Numbered from the stretch's first letter, positions 7,844 to 17,594 are shown. The stretch: DNA of 64,000 nucleotides from Martinezella lusitana (GCF_016901135.1 NZ_JAFEVL010000073.1:186001-250000), one strand, 5' to 3'. A program made the numbers and translations. Notes: generated from the sequence alone by a model not told the origin.

Positions 7844-10264
7844 ATGACTAAGAAAACGTCTGCGGCAAATGAGAGCATTGCCTATCCGGTATTGCCGTTG
7901 CGCGACATCGTGGTTTTCCCCCACATGATCGTGCCGCTGTTCGTCGGACGGGAGAAATCCATTCGTGCGCTGGAAGAGGTCATGGGCTCTGACAAGCAGA
8001 TCATGCTGGTCACGCAGATCAATGCCAGCGACGACGATCCTGCGCCGGACGCGATCCATAGGGTCGGTACCGTTGCCAATGTGCTGCAGCTGCTGAAACT
8101 GCCCGACGGCACCGTGAAGGTGTTGGTCGAAGGCCGTGCGCGCGCGGAGATCGACGAGTATACCGGCCGCGAGGACTTTTATGAGGCCCTTGGCCATGTC
8201 CTGCATGAGCCGGAGGAAGATCAGGTCGAGCTGGAGGCGCTGAGCCGCTCGGTCGTTTCGGAATTCGAGAGCTATGTAAAGCTCAACAAGAAGATTTCGC
8301 CGGAAGTGGTTGGCGCCGCCAGCCAGATCGATGACTATTCGAAGCTTGCCGATACGGTTGCCTCGCATCTGTCGATCAAGATCACCGAGAAGCAGGAGAT
8401 GCTGGAAACCACCAGCGTCAAGGGCCGCCTCGAAAAGGCGCTCGGCTTCATGGAAGGCGAGATTTCGGTTCTGCAGGTAGAAAAGCGCATCCGCTCGCGC
8501 GTCAAGCGCCAGATGGAGAAGACCCAGCGCGAATACTACCTGAATGAGCAGATGAAGGCGATCCAGAAGGAGCTCGGCGACGGCGAAGAAGGCCGCGACG
8601 AGATGGCCGAGCTGGAAGAGCGCATCTCCAAGACCAAGTTGTCTAAGGAAGCCAAGGAAAAAGCCGATGCCGAGCTGAAGAAGCTGCGGCAGATGAGCCC
8701 GATGTCGGCGGAAGCCACCGTCGTGCGTAACTATCTCGACTGGCTGCTCGGTATCCCGTGGCACAAGAAGTCGAAGATCAAGGCCGACCTCAACAATGCC
8801 GAGAAGATCCTCGAACAGGATCATTTCGGCCTCGACAAGGTCAAGGAGCGTATCGTCGAATATCTGGCCGTCCAGGCCCGCGCGACGAAGATCAAGGGCC
8901 CGATCCTGTGCCTCGTCGGCCCTCCGGGCGTCGGCAAGACTTCGCTCGCCCAGTCGATCGCCAAGGCGACCGGCCGTGAGTATGTCCGCATGGCACTCGG
9001 CGGCGTTCGTGACGAAGCCGAGATCCGCGGTCACCGCCGCACTTATATCGGCTCGATGCCCGGCAAGGTCATCCAGTCGATGAAGAAGGCCAAGAAGTCC
9101 AACCCGCTCTTCCTGCTCGACGAAATCGACAAGCTCGGCATGGACTATCGCGGCGATCCGTCCTCGGCCCTCCTGGAAGTGCTGGACCCGGCGCAGAACT
9201 CGACCTTCATGGATCACTACCTGGAAGTCGAATACGACCTCTCGGACGTGATGTTCATCACGACGGCGAATACGCTGAACATCCCTGCGCCGCTTATGGA
9301 CCGCATGGAAGTCATCCGTATCGCCGGCTACACCGAAGATGAAAAGCGCGAGATCGCCAAGCGGCACCTGCTGCCGAAGGCTATCAAGGAACACGCGTTG
9401 CAGCCGCAGGAATTCTCGGTCAGCGACGACGCCCTGATGGCAATCAGCCAGCAATACACCCGCGAAGCCGGTGTTCGTAACTTCGAACGCGAATTGATGA
9501 AGCTCGCCCGCAAGGCGGTCACCGAGATCATCAAGGGCAAGACCAAGTCCGTTGCGGTCACCGCTGCGAACATCGACCAGTATCTCGGCGTTCCGCGCTT
9601 CCGCCACGGCGAAGCCGAGGGCGAGGATCAGGTCGGTGTCGTCACCGGTCTCGCATGGACGGAAGTCGGCGGCGAGCTGCTGACGATTGAAGGCGTGATG
9701 ATGCCGGGCAAGGGCCGCATGACGGTCACCGGCAACCTGAAGGAAGTCATGAAGGAATCGATTTCGGCGGCGGCATCCTACGTCCGCTCGCGCGCTGTCG
9801 ATTTCGGCGTCAAGCCGCCGCTCTTCGACAAGAGCGACATTCACGTGCACGTGCCGGAAGGCGCGACGCCCAAGGATGGCCCGTCGGCCGGTGTCGCGAT
9901 GGCAACCGCGATCGTCTCGATCATGACCGGCATCCCGGTTTCCAAGGATGTCGCCATGACCGGCGAAATCACGCTGCGCGGCCGTGTGCTGCCGATCGGC
10001 GGCCTGAAGGAAAAGTTGCTGGCGGCACTGCGCGGCGGCATCAAGAAGGTTCTGATCCCGGAAGAAAACGCCAAGGATCTGGCGGAGATTCCGGACAACG
10101 TGAAGAACAACATGGAGATCGTTCCGGTCTCACGCATGGGCGAGGTAATCAAGCACGCGCTTGTTCGCCGGCCCGAGCCGATCGAATGGGACGGCACTGT
10201 CGAGACGCCAGTGATCGCAACCGTCGACGGTGTGGATGAAGTGGGCGCAACGATCGCTCATTGA
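7844..10264 (+). CDS. lon: Endopeptidase La (Lon protease)
   Basis: Cytosolic ATP-dependent protease that removes misfolded proteins and short-lived regulators. In rhizobia, Lon also tunes exopolysaccharide production and the cell cycle. It has 806 residues with the standard layout: N-terminal substrate domain, central AAA+ module (Walker A G-P-P-G-V-G-K-T-S, Walker B P-L-F-L-L-D-E-I-D-K) and C-terminal protease domain. The catalytic dyad is Ser681 in P-K-D-G-P-S-A-G and Lys724 in G-G-L-K-E-K. ATG 7844 is chosen over the upstream in-frame 7775 because GAAAGGAAAT precedes it and the protein then has family length. It ends in a perfect terminator. Confidence 0.98.
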   Translation: MTKKTSAANESIAYPVLPLRDIVVFPHMIVPLFVGREKSIRALEEVMGSDKQIMLVTQINASDDDPAPDAIHRVGTVANVLQLLKLPDGTVKVLVEGRARAEIDEYTGREDFYEALGHVLHEPEEDQVELEALSRSVVSEFESYVKLNKKISPEVVGAASQIDDYSKLADTVASHLSIKITEKQEMLETTSVKGRLEKALGFMEGEISVLQVEKRIRSRVKRQMEKTQREYYLNEQMKAIQKELGDGEEGRDEMAELEERISKTKLSKEAKEKADAELKKLRQMSPMSAEATVVRNYLDWLLGIPWHKKSKIKADLNNAEKILEQDHFGLDKVKERIVEYLAVQARATKIKGPILCLVGPPGVGKTSLAQSIAKATGREYVRMALGGVRDEAEIRGHRRTYIGSMPGKVIQSMKKAKKSNPLFLLDEIDKLGMDYRGDPSSALLEVLDPAQNSTFMDHYLEVEYDLSDVMFITTANTLNIPAPLMDRMEVIRIAGYTEDEKREIAKRHLLPKAIKEHALQPQEFSVSDDALMAISQQYTREAGVRNFERELMKLARKAVTEIIKGKTKSVAVTAANIDQYLGVPRFRHGEAEGEDQVGVVTGLAWTEVGGELLTIEGVMMPGKGRMTVTGNLKEVMKESISAAASYVRSRAVDFGVKPPLFDKSDIHVHVPEGATPKDGPSAGVAMATAIVSIMTGIPVSKDVAMTGEITLRGRVLPIGGLKEKLLAALRGGIKKVLIPEENAKDLAEIPDNVKNNMEIVPVSRMGEVIKHALVRRPEPIEWDGTVETPVIATVDGVDEVGATIAH

Positions 10265-10280
10265 GCGTTGTTGCCTCAAT

Positions 10281-10297
10281 TATGTCGAATTGACATA
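10281..10297 (+). repeat. Short palindrome downstream of lon
   Basis: TATGTC-gaatt-GACATA, a six-base perfect inverted repeat, lies between the lon stop and its terminator. It could be a protein-binding site or part of the terminator structure; no function is claimed. Confidence 0.35.
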
Positions 10298-10305
10298 AAA
10301 GGCGA

Positions 10306-10335
10306 AAAGACCGGCAAATTTGCCGGTCTTTTTTT
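10306..10335 (+). terminator. Intrinsic terminator of lon
   Basis: A fully self-complementary hairpin (AAAGACCGGCAAA with its complement) is followed by a seven-T run. The A-run on the left also makes it competent on the other strand. Confidence 0.9.
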
Positions 10336-10465
10336 GTGAAAAGCTTATGGCAACGCTTGCTTTTCCTTGATTTGCAGGGCTTTTGGGGTTGCGGCGGGTA
10401 AGAGCATTCGTATTCTTCGCCCCGCTATAGATAAGTCGTTTCATACCAGAGAAAGGGGTGGAAAC

Positions 10466-10741
10466 ATGAACAAGAATGAGCTCGTGTCCGCAGTGGCCGA
10501 GAAGGCCGGTATCACGAAGGCTGACGCTGCTTCCGCTGTTGACGCTGTTTTCGATGCCGTGCAGGCTGAACTGAAGAAGGGCGGCGACATTCGCCTTGCA
10601 GGCTTCGGCAGCTTCACTGTTTCTCACCGTGCAGCCACGAAGGGCCGCAACCCGTCCACCGGCGCCGAGGTCGATATCGCGGCTCGCAACGTGCCGAAGT
10701 TCACGCCCGGCAAGGGCCTGAAGGACGCTGTTAACAGCTAA
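10466..10741 (+). CDS. hupB: DNA-binding protein HU (HupB)
   Basis: Small histone-like protein that bends and compacts DNA as a dimer. It has 91 residues, the exact family size. The HU signature around G-F-G-S-F and the DNA-binding arm with R-N-P-S-T-G (the proline that intercalates into DNA) are present. ATG 10466 follows AAAGGGGTGGAAAC. It stands alone between the lon terminator and its own double hairpin. The position after lon is the usual one in rhizobia and many other proteobacteria. Confidence 0.97.
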   Translation: MNKNELVSAVAEKAGITKADAASAVDAVFDAVQAELKKGGDIRLAGFGSFTVSHRAATKGRNPSTGAEVDIAARNVPKFTPGKGLKDAVNS

Positions 10742-10745
10742 TCTC

Positions 10746-10784
10746 GTTTCCACCCGCTGCGAGGTGTTTGCCTTGCGGGTGGAA
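10746..10784 (+). terminator. First hairpin after hupB
   Basis: TTTCCACCCGC and GCGGGTGGAAA form an 11-base-pair perfect stem with a 17-base loop immediately after the hupB stop. It is not followed by a T-run. It is probably an mRNA-protecting structure ahead of the true terminator at 10792. Confidence 0.6.
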
Positions 10785-10791
10785 AAGATGG

Positions 10792-10817
10792 GGGTCCGCC
10801 TAGCGGGCCCTTTTTTT
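10792..10817 (+). terminator. Intrinsic terminator of hupB
   Basis: GGGTCCGC pairs with GCGGGCCC (one G-T wobble) around a CTA loop, followed by seven T. It lies between hupB and the convergent SDR gene. Confidence 0.85.
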
Positions 10818-10825
10818 ATTCACGG

Positions 10826-11563
10826 TCAGAGAAGCGTTCGTCCGCCGTTAAGGGCAAGTTTCTGACCCGTGATGAAGTCCGCTTTGCTTGACGCCAGAAA
10901 GACGACGGCATGGGCAATGTCTTCAGGCTTGCCGAAGTGGCTGAGCGGTGTCTGTGCGAGGTAGTTGTCCATTGCCTGCTGCGAGGCGCCGGCGTGCCGT
11001 TCAACAGGAATCCACCCAGGTGCCACGAGGTTGACCGTGATCCCCTCCGGGGCCAGTTCTCTCGCCCAGGAACGCGTCATCGATAGCATGGCCCCCTTGG
11101 CCGAAGCGTAGTTGCCGAAATTGGGGTTGCCGAGCTCGGCGACCTCAGAGCCGATATTGATCACACGGCCTGACTTGCGCGCGCGCCAATCGGGCAGCAC
11201 GGCGTGAAGCAGTTCCAGAGGCGCTTTGACGAAGAACTCGAGCTGGTCGAGATAGGTCCGCCAGGATTGCTCCATGAGAGGCATTTCCGGCTGAGGGCCC
11301 GTTGCATTGTTTACGATCAGATCGACCGGGCCTAGTGCTTTTCGGATTGTCTCGAGGCCGCCGACAAGCTGAGCCTTGTCGATGACGCTAAATTGGGCTG
11401 TGCAGGCCTGACCGCCACGTTGCCGGATCGTGTCGACGACGTTCGCCGCACCTTGGGCGTCGCTCGCATAGTTGACGGCGACGGCCCAACCTGCATCCGC
11501 GAGTTCCCTTGCGATCACCGCACCAAGACCGCGCGAGGCGCCTGTTACCAGCGCTACCTTCAT
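10826..11563 (-). CDS. SDR-family oxidoreductase
   Basis: Short-chain dehydrogenase/reductase of 245 residues; the substrate is unknown. The cofactor loop T-G-A-S-R-G-L-G lies at about residues 8-15, the N-N-A-T-G element is near 88, and the catalytic Y-A-S-A-K near 150, so it should be an active NAD(P)-dependent enzyme. The start at 11563 is set by a near-perfect GAGGAGG ribosome-binding site; a longer frame running up to 11665 has none. It resembles 3-oxoacyl-ACP or gluconate reductases, but the family is too broad for a specific call. It lies 108 bases downstream of an aldo/keto reductase on the same strand, so joint action on a sugar or aldehyde substrate is possible. Confidence 0.9.
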   Translation of the reverse strand: MKVALVTGASRGLGAVIARELADAGWAVAVNYASDAQGAANVVDTIRQRGGQACTAQFSVIDKAQLVGGLETIRKALGPVDLIVNNATGPQPEMPLMEQSWRTYLDQLEFFVKAPLELLHAVLPDWRARKSGRVINIGSEVAELGNPNFGNYASAKGAMLSMTRSWARELAPEGITVNLVAPGWIPVERHAGASQQAMDNYLAQTPLSHFGKPEDIAHAVVFLASSKADFITGQKLALNGGRTLL

Positions 11564-11671
11564 TGATTCTCCTCCTCTAAGCCCTGTTCGCAATGCAGGC
11601 CTCGCCAGCCTACCAAAAAATGACTGAGATGGCCGGGCCCAGGTCCCGGCCACTCGTTTTCGCAAAGGCCG

Positions 11672-12658
11672 TTACCAGCGATGATGGACGTGCGGAGCGA
11701 TCAGGCGCTCGTAGATCTCGCGCGTGGCGGCCATGACGTCAGCCGATAGCGGCGCAAGGTCGGCCGCGGCCGCGTTGGCCTTGGCCTGCTCGGCATTGCG
11801 GGCGCCGGGGATGACGACGGTCACGGCATCGCTCATCAGGATCCAGCGCAGCGCGAAAGCCGCCATGCTGGCGCCTGATGGAACCAGCTTGCGCACCTCT
11901 TCCACCGCCTGCAGACCCACCTCGAAGGGAACGCCGGCGAAGGTCTCGCCGACATCGAAGGCCTCGCCATGGCGATTGAAGTTGCGGTGATCGTCGCTGG
12001 CAAATTGCGTGTCGCGGGTGATCTTGCCGGAGAGCAGGCCCGAGGCCAGCGGCACGCGGGCGATGACCGCGACGTTCTTGCGCTTGGCTTCCTTGAAGAA
12101 CAGATGGTCGGGCCGCTGGCGGAAGATGTTGTAGATGATCTGGATGCTGAGGACATCAGGATATTCGATCGCCTTCAGCGCCTCCTCGACCTTTTCGACG
12201 CTGACACCATATCCCCTGATCTTGCCGGCCTTCTGCAGCTCGTCGAGACCGGCGAAAATCTCCGGCCGATAGAGCACTTCGGTCGGCGGGCAATGAAGCT
12301 GCACCAGGTCCAGGCTCTCGACCCCGAGGTTTTTCAGGCTGCGATCGATGAAACCTTCGAGATTGGCCTTGGTATAGCCGTCGGCCACATGCGGGTTCAG
12401 CCGGCGGCCGGCTTTGGTCGCCACCATCGGGCGCGCGCCGCCGCGCGCCTTCAGCACATCGGCGATGATCTTTTCCGAGCGGCCGTCGCCATAGACGTCG
12501 GCAGTGTCGATGAAGGTCATGCCGGCGTCGAGAGCGGCATTCAGCGCCGCGCGGCCGTCGGCCTCACTGACATCGCCCCATGCGCCGCCGATCTGCCAGG
12601 CGCCGAAGCCGACGTCTGTCACGCTGAAGGATGTCCGCCCGAAAGCATGATGTCTCAT
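11672..12658 (-). CDS. Aldo/keto reductase
   Basis: NADPH-dependent aldo/keto reductase of 328 residues with a TIM barrel. The catalytic tetrad is visible: Asp and Tyr in D-T-A-D-V-Y-G-D-G, Lys in A-T-K-A-G-R-R, and His in Q-L-H-C-P-P. The C-terminal phosphate-binding region (V-I-P-G-A-R-N-A-E-Q) is also present. The start at 12658 follows GAGGAGA; the in-frame ATG at 12676 lies upstream of that site. It is divergent from the YhaO-like gene across a 222-base spacer. The substrate is unknown; related proteins include sugar and pyridoxal dehydrogenases. Confidence 0.9.
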   Translation of the reverse strand: MRHHAFGRTSFSVTDVGFGAWQIGGAWGDVSEADGRAALNAALDAGMTFIDTADVYGDGRSEKIIADVLKARGGARPMVATKAGRRLNPHVADGYTKANLEGFIDRSLKNLGVESLDLVQLHCPPTEVLYRPEIFAGLDELQKAGKIRGYGVSVEKVEEALKAIEYPDVLSIQIIYNIFRQRPDHLFFKEAKRKNVAVIARVPLASGLLSGKITRDTQFASDDHRNFNRHGEAFDVGETFAGVPFEVGLQAVEEVRKLVPSGASMAAFALRWILMSDAVTVVIPGARNAEQAKANAAAADLAPLSADVMAATREIYERLIAPHVHHRW

Positions 12659-12880
12659 GAGATGTCTCCTCTTCATTGGTCATGAAATGCCAGCGGAGTA
12701 GCAGCCGCTCGAACCCGCGGCAAGGGTGCACGGGCGATGCAGGATCGCAATCGCGTGACCCAGGAATATGACAGTTTCCGCCCGCTTACGAAACCGTTGG
12801 ATGAAGCGCGGGGCGTGGTGTTCATTGCGCCTCCGTTTCCTTAAAAGGGAAGACCGGATATCTGACGACGATCGGAACCC

Positions 12881-14116
12881 ATGCCCTCTTTCAGCTTCAT
12901 CCACGCCGCCGATCTGCATCTTGGCAGTCCCTTTCAGGGGTTGGCGTTGAAGGATGCCGCTGTCGCCGCGGTCTTCGTGGAAGCCAGCCGCAAGGCCTTC
13001 TCGACGCTGGTGGAATTGGCCATCGAAAAACGGGTCGATTTCTTCGTCATCGCCGGCGACGTCTATGACGGCGACTGGAAGGACAACAAGATCGGCCTGT
13101 TCTTCAACCGCGAGATGGCGCGGCTGGAGCGGGCCGGAATTCCGGTCTATCTGCTGCGCGGCAATCACGATGCGGCAAGCGTCATCACCAAGACCATCAC
13201 CTTGCCGGCCAATGTCCATGAATTCCCGACCGGCAAGCCCGGCAGCTTCAAACTGGATGCGTTGCAGGTGGCGCTGCATGGCCAGGGCTTTGCCGAGCGC
13301 TCGGCCAACGACAATCTGGCGCTCACCTATCCCGCACCCGTGTCAGGCTGGTTCAACATCGGCATTCTCCACACCTCGCTCACCGGCCGCGAGCCGCATG
13401 CGCCCTATGCGCCTTGCTCGGTCGATGATCTGCGCTCGCGCGGCTATGACTACTGGGCGCTTGGCCATGTGCACGATTACGAAGTGGTGGCGCGTGATCC
13501 GCTGGTGATCTTTCCCGGCAATCTGCAGGGCCGCAATATCCGCGAACGCGGCGCCAAGGGCGCGGTGCTGGTGACGGTCGAAGACGGCCGGATCGAACAT
13601 GAGCGCCTGATCGTCGACGAGGCGCGTTTCGCACAGGTCGATATCGTCATCGGCCCGGAGGACGACCAGACTGCGATCCTGCGCGGCGTCGAGCAGGCGG
13701 TGCAGCCGGTCGCTGACGACATGGCCGGGCGCATGACGGCGCTACGCATTCGGCTTTCCGGTGTCACGCCGCTGCACGGCACGATAGTTGCCAACCGCCA
13801 GCAATGGCGCGACGAGGTCGAGGCCGCCTGCCATCGCGTGCATGAGGATATCTGGCTCGAAAAGCTGGAGCTGCGGCTGGAGCCGCCGCCGGCGCAAGTC
13901 AGAGACTCGGACGGCGCGCTCGATCTCCGCCAATTGCTGGCCGAGCATGCCGGTGACGCGGATATCGCTGTAGAAGCGGGTCGCCTCGTCGATGAGATTG
14001 CGGTGCGCTTGCCGGGTGGGCTTGGCGCGGCGGCGCAGCCACTGGATGACGACGTGGGGGCTCTTATTGAAGAGGCGCGACAATTGCTCTTGGCTCGCGG
14101 GCAGGGGGCGGGCTGA
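12881..14116 (+). CDS. SbcD/Mre11-like metallophosphoesterase (YhaO type)
   Basis: Predicted DNA-repair nuclease subunit, 411 residues. The calcineurin-like phosphoesterase motifs occur in order: D-L-H-L-G (residues 11-15), G-D-V-Y-D (about 58), G-N-H-D (about 92), then H-T-S near 160 and G-H-V-H near 190. These are the two-metal ligands of Mre11/SbcD. ATG 12881 begins right at the first beta strand; upstream GGAA is a weak ribosome-binding site. The next gene, an SMC-like ATPase, starts one base after this stop, so the two are translationally coupled and probably form a complex, as in SbcCD and Bacillus YhaO-YhaN. The C-terminal 130 residues are not recognised. Confidence 0.88.
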   Translation: MPSFSFIHAADLHLGSPFQGLALKDAAVAAVFVEASRKAFSTLVELAIEKRVDFFVIAGDVYDGDWKDNKIGLFFNREMARLERAGIPVYLLRGNHDAASVITKTITLPANVHEFPTGKPGSFKLDALQVALHGQGFAERSANDNLALTYPAPVSGWFNIGILHTSLTGREPHAPYAPCSVDDLRSRGYDYWALGHVHDYEVVARDPLVIFPGNLQGRNIRERGAKGAVLVTVEDGRIEHERLIVDEARFAQVDIVIGPEDDQTAILRGVEQAVQPVADDMAGRMTALRIRLSGVTPLHGTIVANRQQWRDEVEAACHRVHEDIWLEKLELRLEPPPAQVRDSDGALDLRQLLAEHAGDADIAVEAGRLVDEIAVRLPGGLGAAAQPLDDDVGALIEEARQLLLARGQGAG

Positions 14117-14117
14117 T

Positions 14118-17100
14118 ATGCGCTTCGACCGGCTCGATATTCTCCGCTACGGCGCAATGACCGACCGCACACTCGATTTCCGCGCTGGCGCCAGGCTGCA
14201 TGTCATCTATGGCCCGAACGAAGCGGGCAAATCGTCTGCACTCAGCGCGATTTCCGATCTGCTTTTTGGTTTTCCTGCCGCAGCCGAACAAAGCTTTCTG
14301 CATGAGCCCGGCACCTTGCGGATCGGGGCGGCGATCAGCGCGCGCGATGGAGCTCGGCTCACCTTCCGCCGCCGGCGTGGGCGCAAGAGCACACTTCTTG
14401 CACCCGACGACAAGGAGACGCCGCTTGCCGAGGATGCCCTCGCGCCGTTCCTCGGCAATTTGAGCCGCGATGTCTTCGAACGCGCCTTCGGCCTTGATTC
14501 GCAACGGCTGCGACAGGGAGCGACCGCCATGCTGCGCAGCGGCGGCGAGATCGGCAGCCTGCTGTTTTCGGCGGCTTCCGGCCTGACCGGTCTTTCGCGG
14601 CTGCGCCAGTCGCTGGAAGCGGAAGCCGATGGCGTCTATGCGGCCAGGCGCTCGAAGGATCGTAGCTTCTACCAGGCCCTCGACCGCTATGAAGACGCCC
14701 GCAAGGCCGAGCGCGACCATGAACTCAAATCCGGCGACTGGAAGAAGCTGCTGGCGGAGGCAGCCGACCTTGAGGCTGAGCTGGAGCGTTTGCAGGCCGA
14801 GCGCCATGACACGCGACAGACCCTGGACCGGCTCACGAAGCTGAAGACCTTGCAGCCTCTGCTCGCCGAGATCGACGCGGAAGGCATGGCGCTCCATGGC
14901 TTGGCCGATCTCTCCGCCATCCCGGATAGCTTTGCCGACAGGCTCGAACACAAGCTGCGCGACAAGCAGGTTGCCGAAGAGGAGTTGCGCCGGGCCCGGC
15001 AGACGGTCGTTCGTACCGAGGAAGACCTGTCCCGCATCCATGTTGATGACGCGCTGCTAGAGATATCAGGCGATATCACCCAGCTCTTCGCCGATACGGG
15101 CAATTATCGCAGCCAGCGCCAGGATCTGCCGCGTGTCGATCAGGAACTCGCCGGTTATGAGGCAGCACTCGTCCAGCTTGCCCGCCGTCTGGGCATATCC
15201 GATGTCGGGCGGTTAGAAGAACATCAGCCGAGCGATGTCGACCGTGCGCGCCTGTCCGAACTGGTGGAGGAGGGCAGGCAGCTCTCGCGTCAGCTGCAGG
15301 TACTGGCCGAACAATCCGACAGCGAGCGCAAACAGCTGGCGGCACTGGAAAAAGATAGCCTTGCCGGGCGCCTGATCGATCCGAAGCTTTACATCGATCA
15401 ATTGGAGGCACTGGCCGGTGACCTCTCCGCCTTGGCCCGCCTCGATGCTCTGGAGACGCAGATACGCCGCACGGAAGCCGATCTCAACGAGGGAGCCGCG
15501 CGGTTACGGCCACCGGTCGGTGACATCGTAGCACTTTTTGCGGCACCCTTGCCGGAAAGTGCTGAGATTGCCACCCATCGTGAAACGATCGATGCGGCCC
15601 GCACGAAGACGCGCGAGGCCGCCGACAAGCTGCGCGGCTATGATGAGCAGCTGAGCGAGATCGAACGGGCGCTGGCGGATGCCGAACGCACCGGCCCGAT
15701 CGTCACGCGTGAACAGATCGCCGCTGCGCGAGAAGGCCGCGATATCAAGTGGACATCCATCCAGGAAATGCTGGCGGCTGGTCATTCTCCTGACGCCAAG
15801 ACGATTGCAGCGCTGACGGTCGGCGTCGCCGAGGCTGATGGTCTTGCCGATGCTGCATTGAAGGATGCTGATCGCGTCGCGCGCCATGCCGATTATCGTC
15901 TGCGTCAAGTGCGGCTGAGACGGGAGCGTGAGGAGGCATCCGATCGGCTGCAAGGATACGAGAAGGTACTGGCGGATGCCCAGGCATCCTTTGCCGCCCT
16001 TTTCGAAGCCTGCGGCGTCACCGCGCTCGATCCGTCGATCATGCTGGAATGGCGGCGAGGGGTCGAAGGATTGCTGCGCGAGCGCAAGGCGCTGCGCGAC
16101 TTGCTCGATGGGCGGAACGAGAATGTCTTGGCCGAGGGGCGCGTGTCTCCAGCCCTGCAGGATATTGCGGAGGCGACCGGCTACAAGAGCGGCCGGCTGC
16201 CGCCCGTGGCGATGGCCGAAGGATTGCGGAAGCACCTGCGCCTGGCTGCCGAGCGCTGGAGCGAAAGCCGCACGCGGGAGGGGGAGATAAGCTCGGCGCG
16301 CGACCGGCTGGCACGGTTTGACGAGCAACGACAGGCGCTGGAGCGACGGCATGTCGATTGGCGCGAAGCGTTCGGCAAGGCCGTTCTGCCCCTTGGCCTG
16401 CCGACGGATGCGACGCTGGAAATGGCGTCTGTGGCCCTGAAGGCATGGGAGGAGCTGCCCGACGCTTTGGCGGAGCGCGACAATCGGCTGCGCCGCGTCA
16501 ATGGCATGCGTCGCGACATGGCGGATTTCGAGCGGCGGCTCGCAACCCTCGCTGCCAGCGCCGGCTATGAGCTTGATCATCTGCCGCCGGATGCCGCAGC
16601 CGAAGCGCTGCATACGCGCTCCAACGCCATGCGCGGCGAGTTGAAAAGGCGCGACGGCCTTGAAGAGGATCGGCAGCACGCGGAAGGATTGGTCGCGCGC
16701 CACGAGGAAGCTCTAACGATCATATTGGCCGATCTGGATCATCTGACCGTAGATCTGCCAGGGGTTACGGATCTGCCCGCTCTGCTATCGCGGCTGCGCG
16801 AGCGCACTCGCTTGAATGCACGGTTGGTCGAAAGTCGCGATCGTTTCCGCCAGCAGGCGGATGGCAAGGCCGAGGCCGAGCTTCGCGCCCAGCTCGCCGA
16901 TTTCGAACGGGTTGCCGCTGATCTCGAAATCGAGCGGTTGATCGAGGAGGATCAGCGACAGTTCACCACGCATGGCGGCCTTTCGGCACGGCTGGCGGAA
17001 AACCGGCGCCAACGGCAGGCGCTCGAGACCGGCATCAGCGCCGAATACGCGGTTTTCGAAAAGCTTTCGGCCGAGCAGGAAGCAAAGGACCTCGCGCGGC

Positions 17101-17576
17101 AGTGGGTGGTCCTGAAGCTTGCCGCGCGAATGCTGGCGGGCTCGATGGAATCCTATCGCGAGAAGCAGGCGGATCCCGTCATCAAGCGGGCGGGTGACTT
17201 GTTTTCGCAACTGACCGGCGACCGCTTCGTCCGCCTCGTCGAGGCGCATGACGAAAGCGACGCGCGGCAGCTGCTGGCGGAGCGCGTGGCTGGTGAGCAT
17301 GTGCCGCTGGAAGGCCTGAGCGAAGGGACCCGCGACCAGCTCTATCTCGCCTTGCGCTTGGCTTTCCTGGAGGATTATTCCACCCGCAACGAGCCGGCGC
17401 CGCTGATCGTCGACGATATCTTCCAGACTTTCGACGACGAACGCGCAAGCGCCGGGTTGAAGGTGCTCGCCGGCACCGCAGAACGCTTCCAGACTGTCCT
17501 ATTTACCCACGAGATGAGCTTAGTCGAGATCGCCAAACGCGAGATCGGTCGGGATTTGGACCTGATCCAGCTCTAA
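14118..17576 (+). CDS. SMC/Rad50-like AAA ATPase (YhaN type)
   Basis: Large (1152 residues) coiled-coil ATPase, the likely partner of the preceding nuclease. Walker A G-P-N-E-A-G-K-S-S is near residue 35. A very long helical and coiled-coil middle (about 180-1000), rich in Glu, Arg, Leu and Ala, follows. The C-terminal half-site has the ABC signature L-S-E-G-T-R-D-Q-L-Y and Walker B P-L-I-V-D-D-I-F-Q-T-F. The start is ATG 14118, one base after the upstream stop; an earlier in-frame codon at 13992 lies inside the upstream gene and is rejected. No CxxC zinc hook is evident, unlike Rad50 and SbcC. A role in double-strand-break end processing is inferred. Confidence 0.88.
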   Translation: MRFDRLDILRYGAMTDRTLDFRAGARLHVIYGPNEAGKSSALSAISDLLFGFPAAAEQSFLHEPGTLRIGAAISARDGARLTFRRRRGRKSTLLAPDDKETPLAEDALAPFLGNLSRDVFERAFGLDSQRLRQGATAMLRSGGEIGSLLFSAASGLTGLSRLRQSLEAEADGVYAARRSKDRSFYQALDRYEDARKAERDHELKSGDWKKLLAEAADLEAELERLQAERHDTRQTLDRLTKLKTLQPLLAEIDAEGMALHGLADLSAIPDSFADRLEHKLRDKQVAEEELRRARQTVVRTEEDLSRIHVDDALLEISGDITQLFADTGNYRSQRQDLPRVDQELAGYEAALVQLARRLGISDVGRLEEHQPSDVDRARLSELVEEGRQLSRQLQVLAEQSDSERKQLAALEKDSLAGRLIDPKLYIDQLEALAGDLSALARLDALETQIRRTEADLNEGAARLRPPVGDIVALFAAPLPESAEIATHRETIDAARTKTREAADKLRGYDEQLSEIERALADAERTGPIVTREQIAAAREGRDIKWTSIQEMLAAGHSPDAKTIAALTVGVAEADGLADAALKDADRVARHADYRLRQVRLRREREEASDRLQGYEKVLADAQASFAALFEACGVTALDPSIMLEWRRGVEGLLRERKALRDLLDGRNENVLAEGRVSPALQDIAEATGYKSGRLPPVAMAEGLRKHLRLAAERWSESRTREGEISSARDRLARFDEQRQALERRHVDWREAFGKAVLPLGLPTDATLEMASVALKAWEELPDALAERDNRLRRVNGMRRDMADFERRLATLAASAGYELDHLPPDAAAEALHTRSNAMRGELKRRDGLEEDRQHAEGLVARHEEALTIILADLDHLTVDLPGVTDLPALLSRLRERTRLNARLVESRDRFRQQADGKAEAELRAQLADFERVAADLEIERLIEEDQRQFTTHGGLSARLAENRRQRQALETGISAEYAVFEKLSAEQEAKDLARQWVVLKLAARMLAGSMESYREKQADPVIKRAGDLFSQLTGDRFVRLVEAHDESDARQLLAERVAGEHVPLEGLSEGTRDQLYLALRLAFLEDYSTRNEPAPLIVDDIFQTFDDERASAGLKVLAGTAERFQTVLFTHEMSLVEIAKREIGRDLDLIQL

Positions 17577-17594
17577 GCGCAGCGATCGTCGCGG

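Noticed and set aside
7796..9850. 684-codon minus-strand frame opposite lon
   Set aside because: Pure antisense shadow of lon in high-GC DNA, with low-complexity composition and no start site.
12680..13279. 199-codon minus-strand frame over the yhaO-like start
   Set aside because: It overlaps the conserved phosphoesterase motifs on the other strand and shows no domain.
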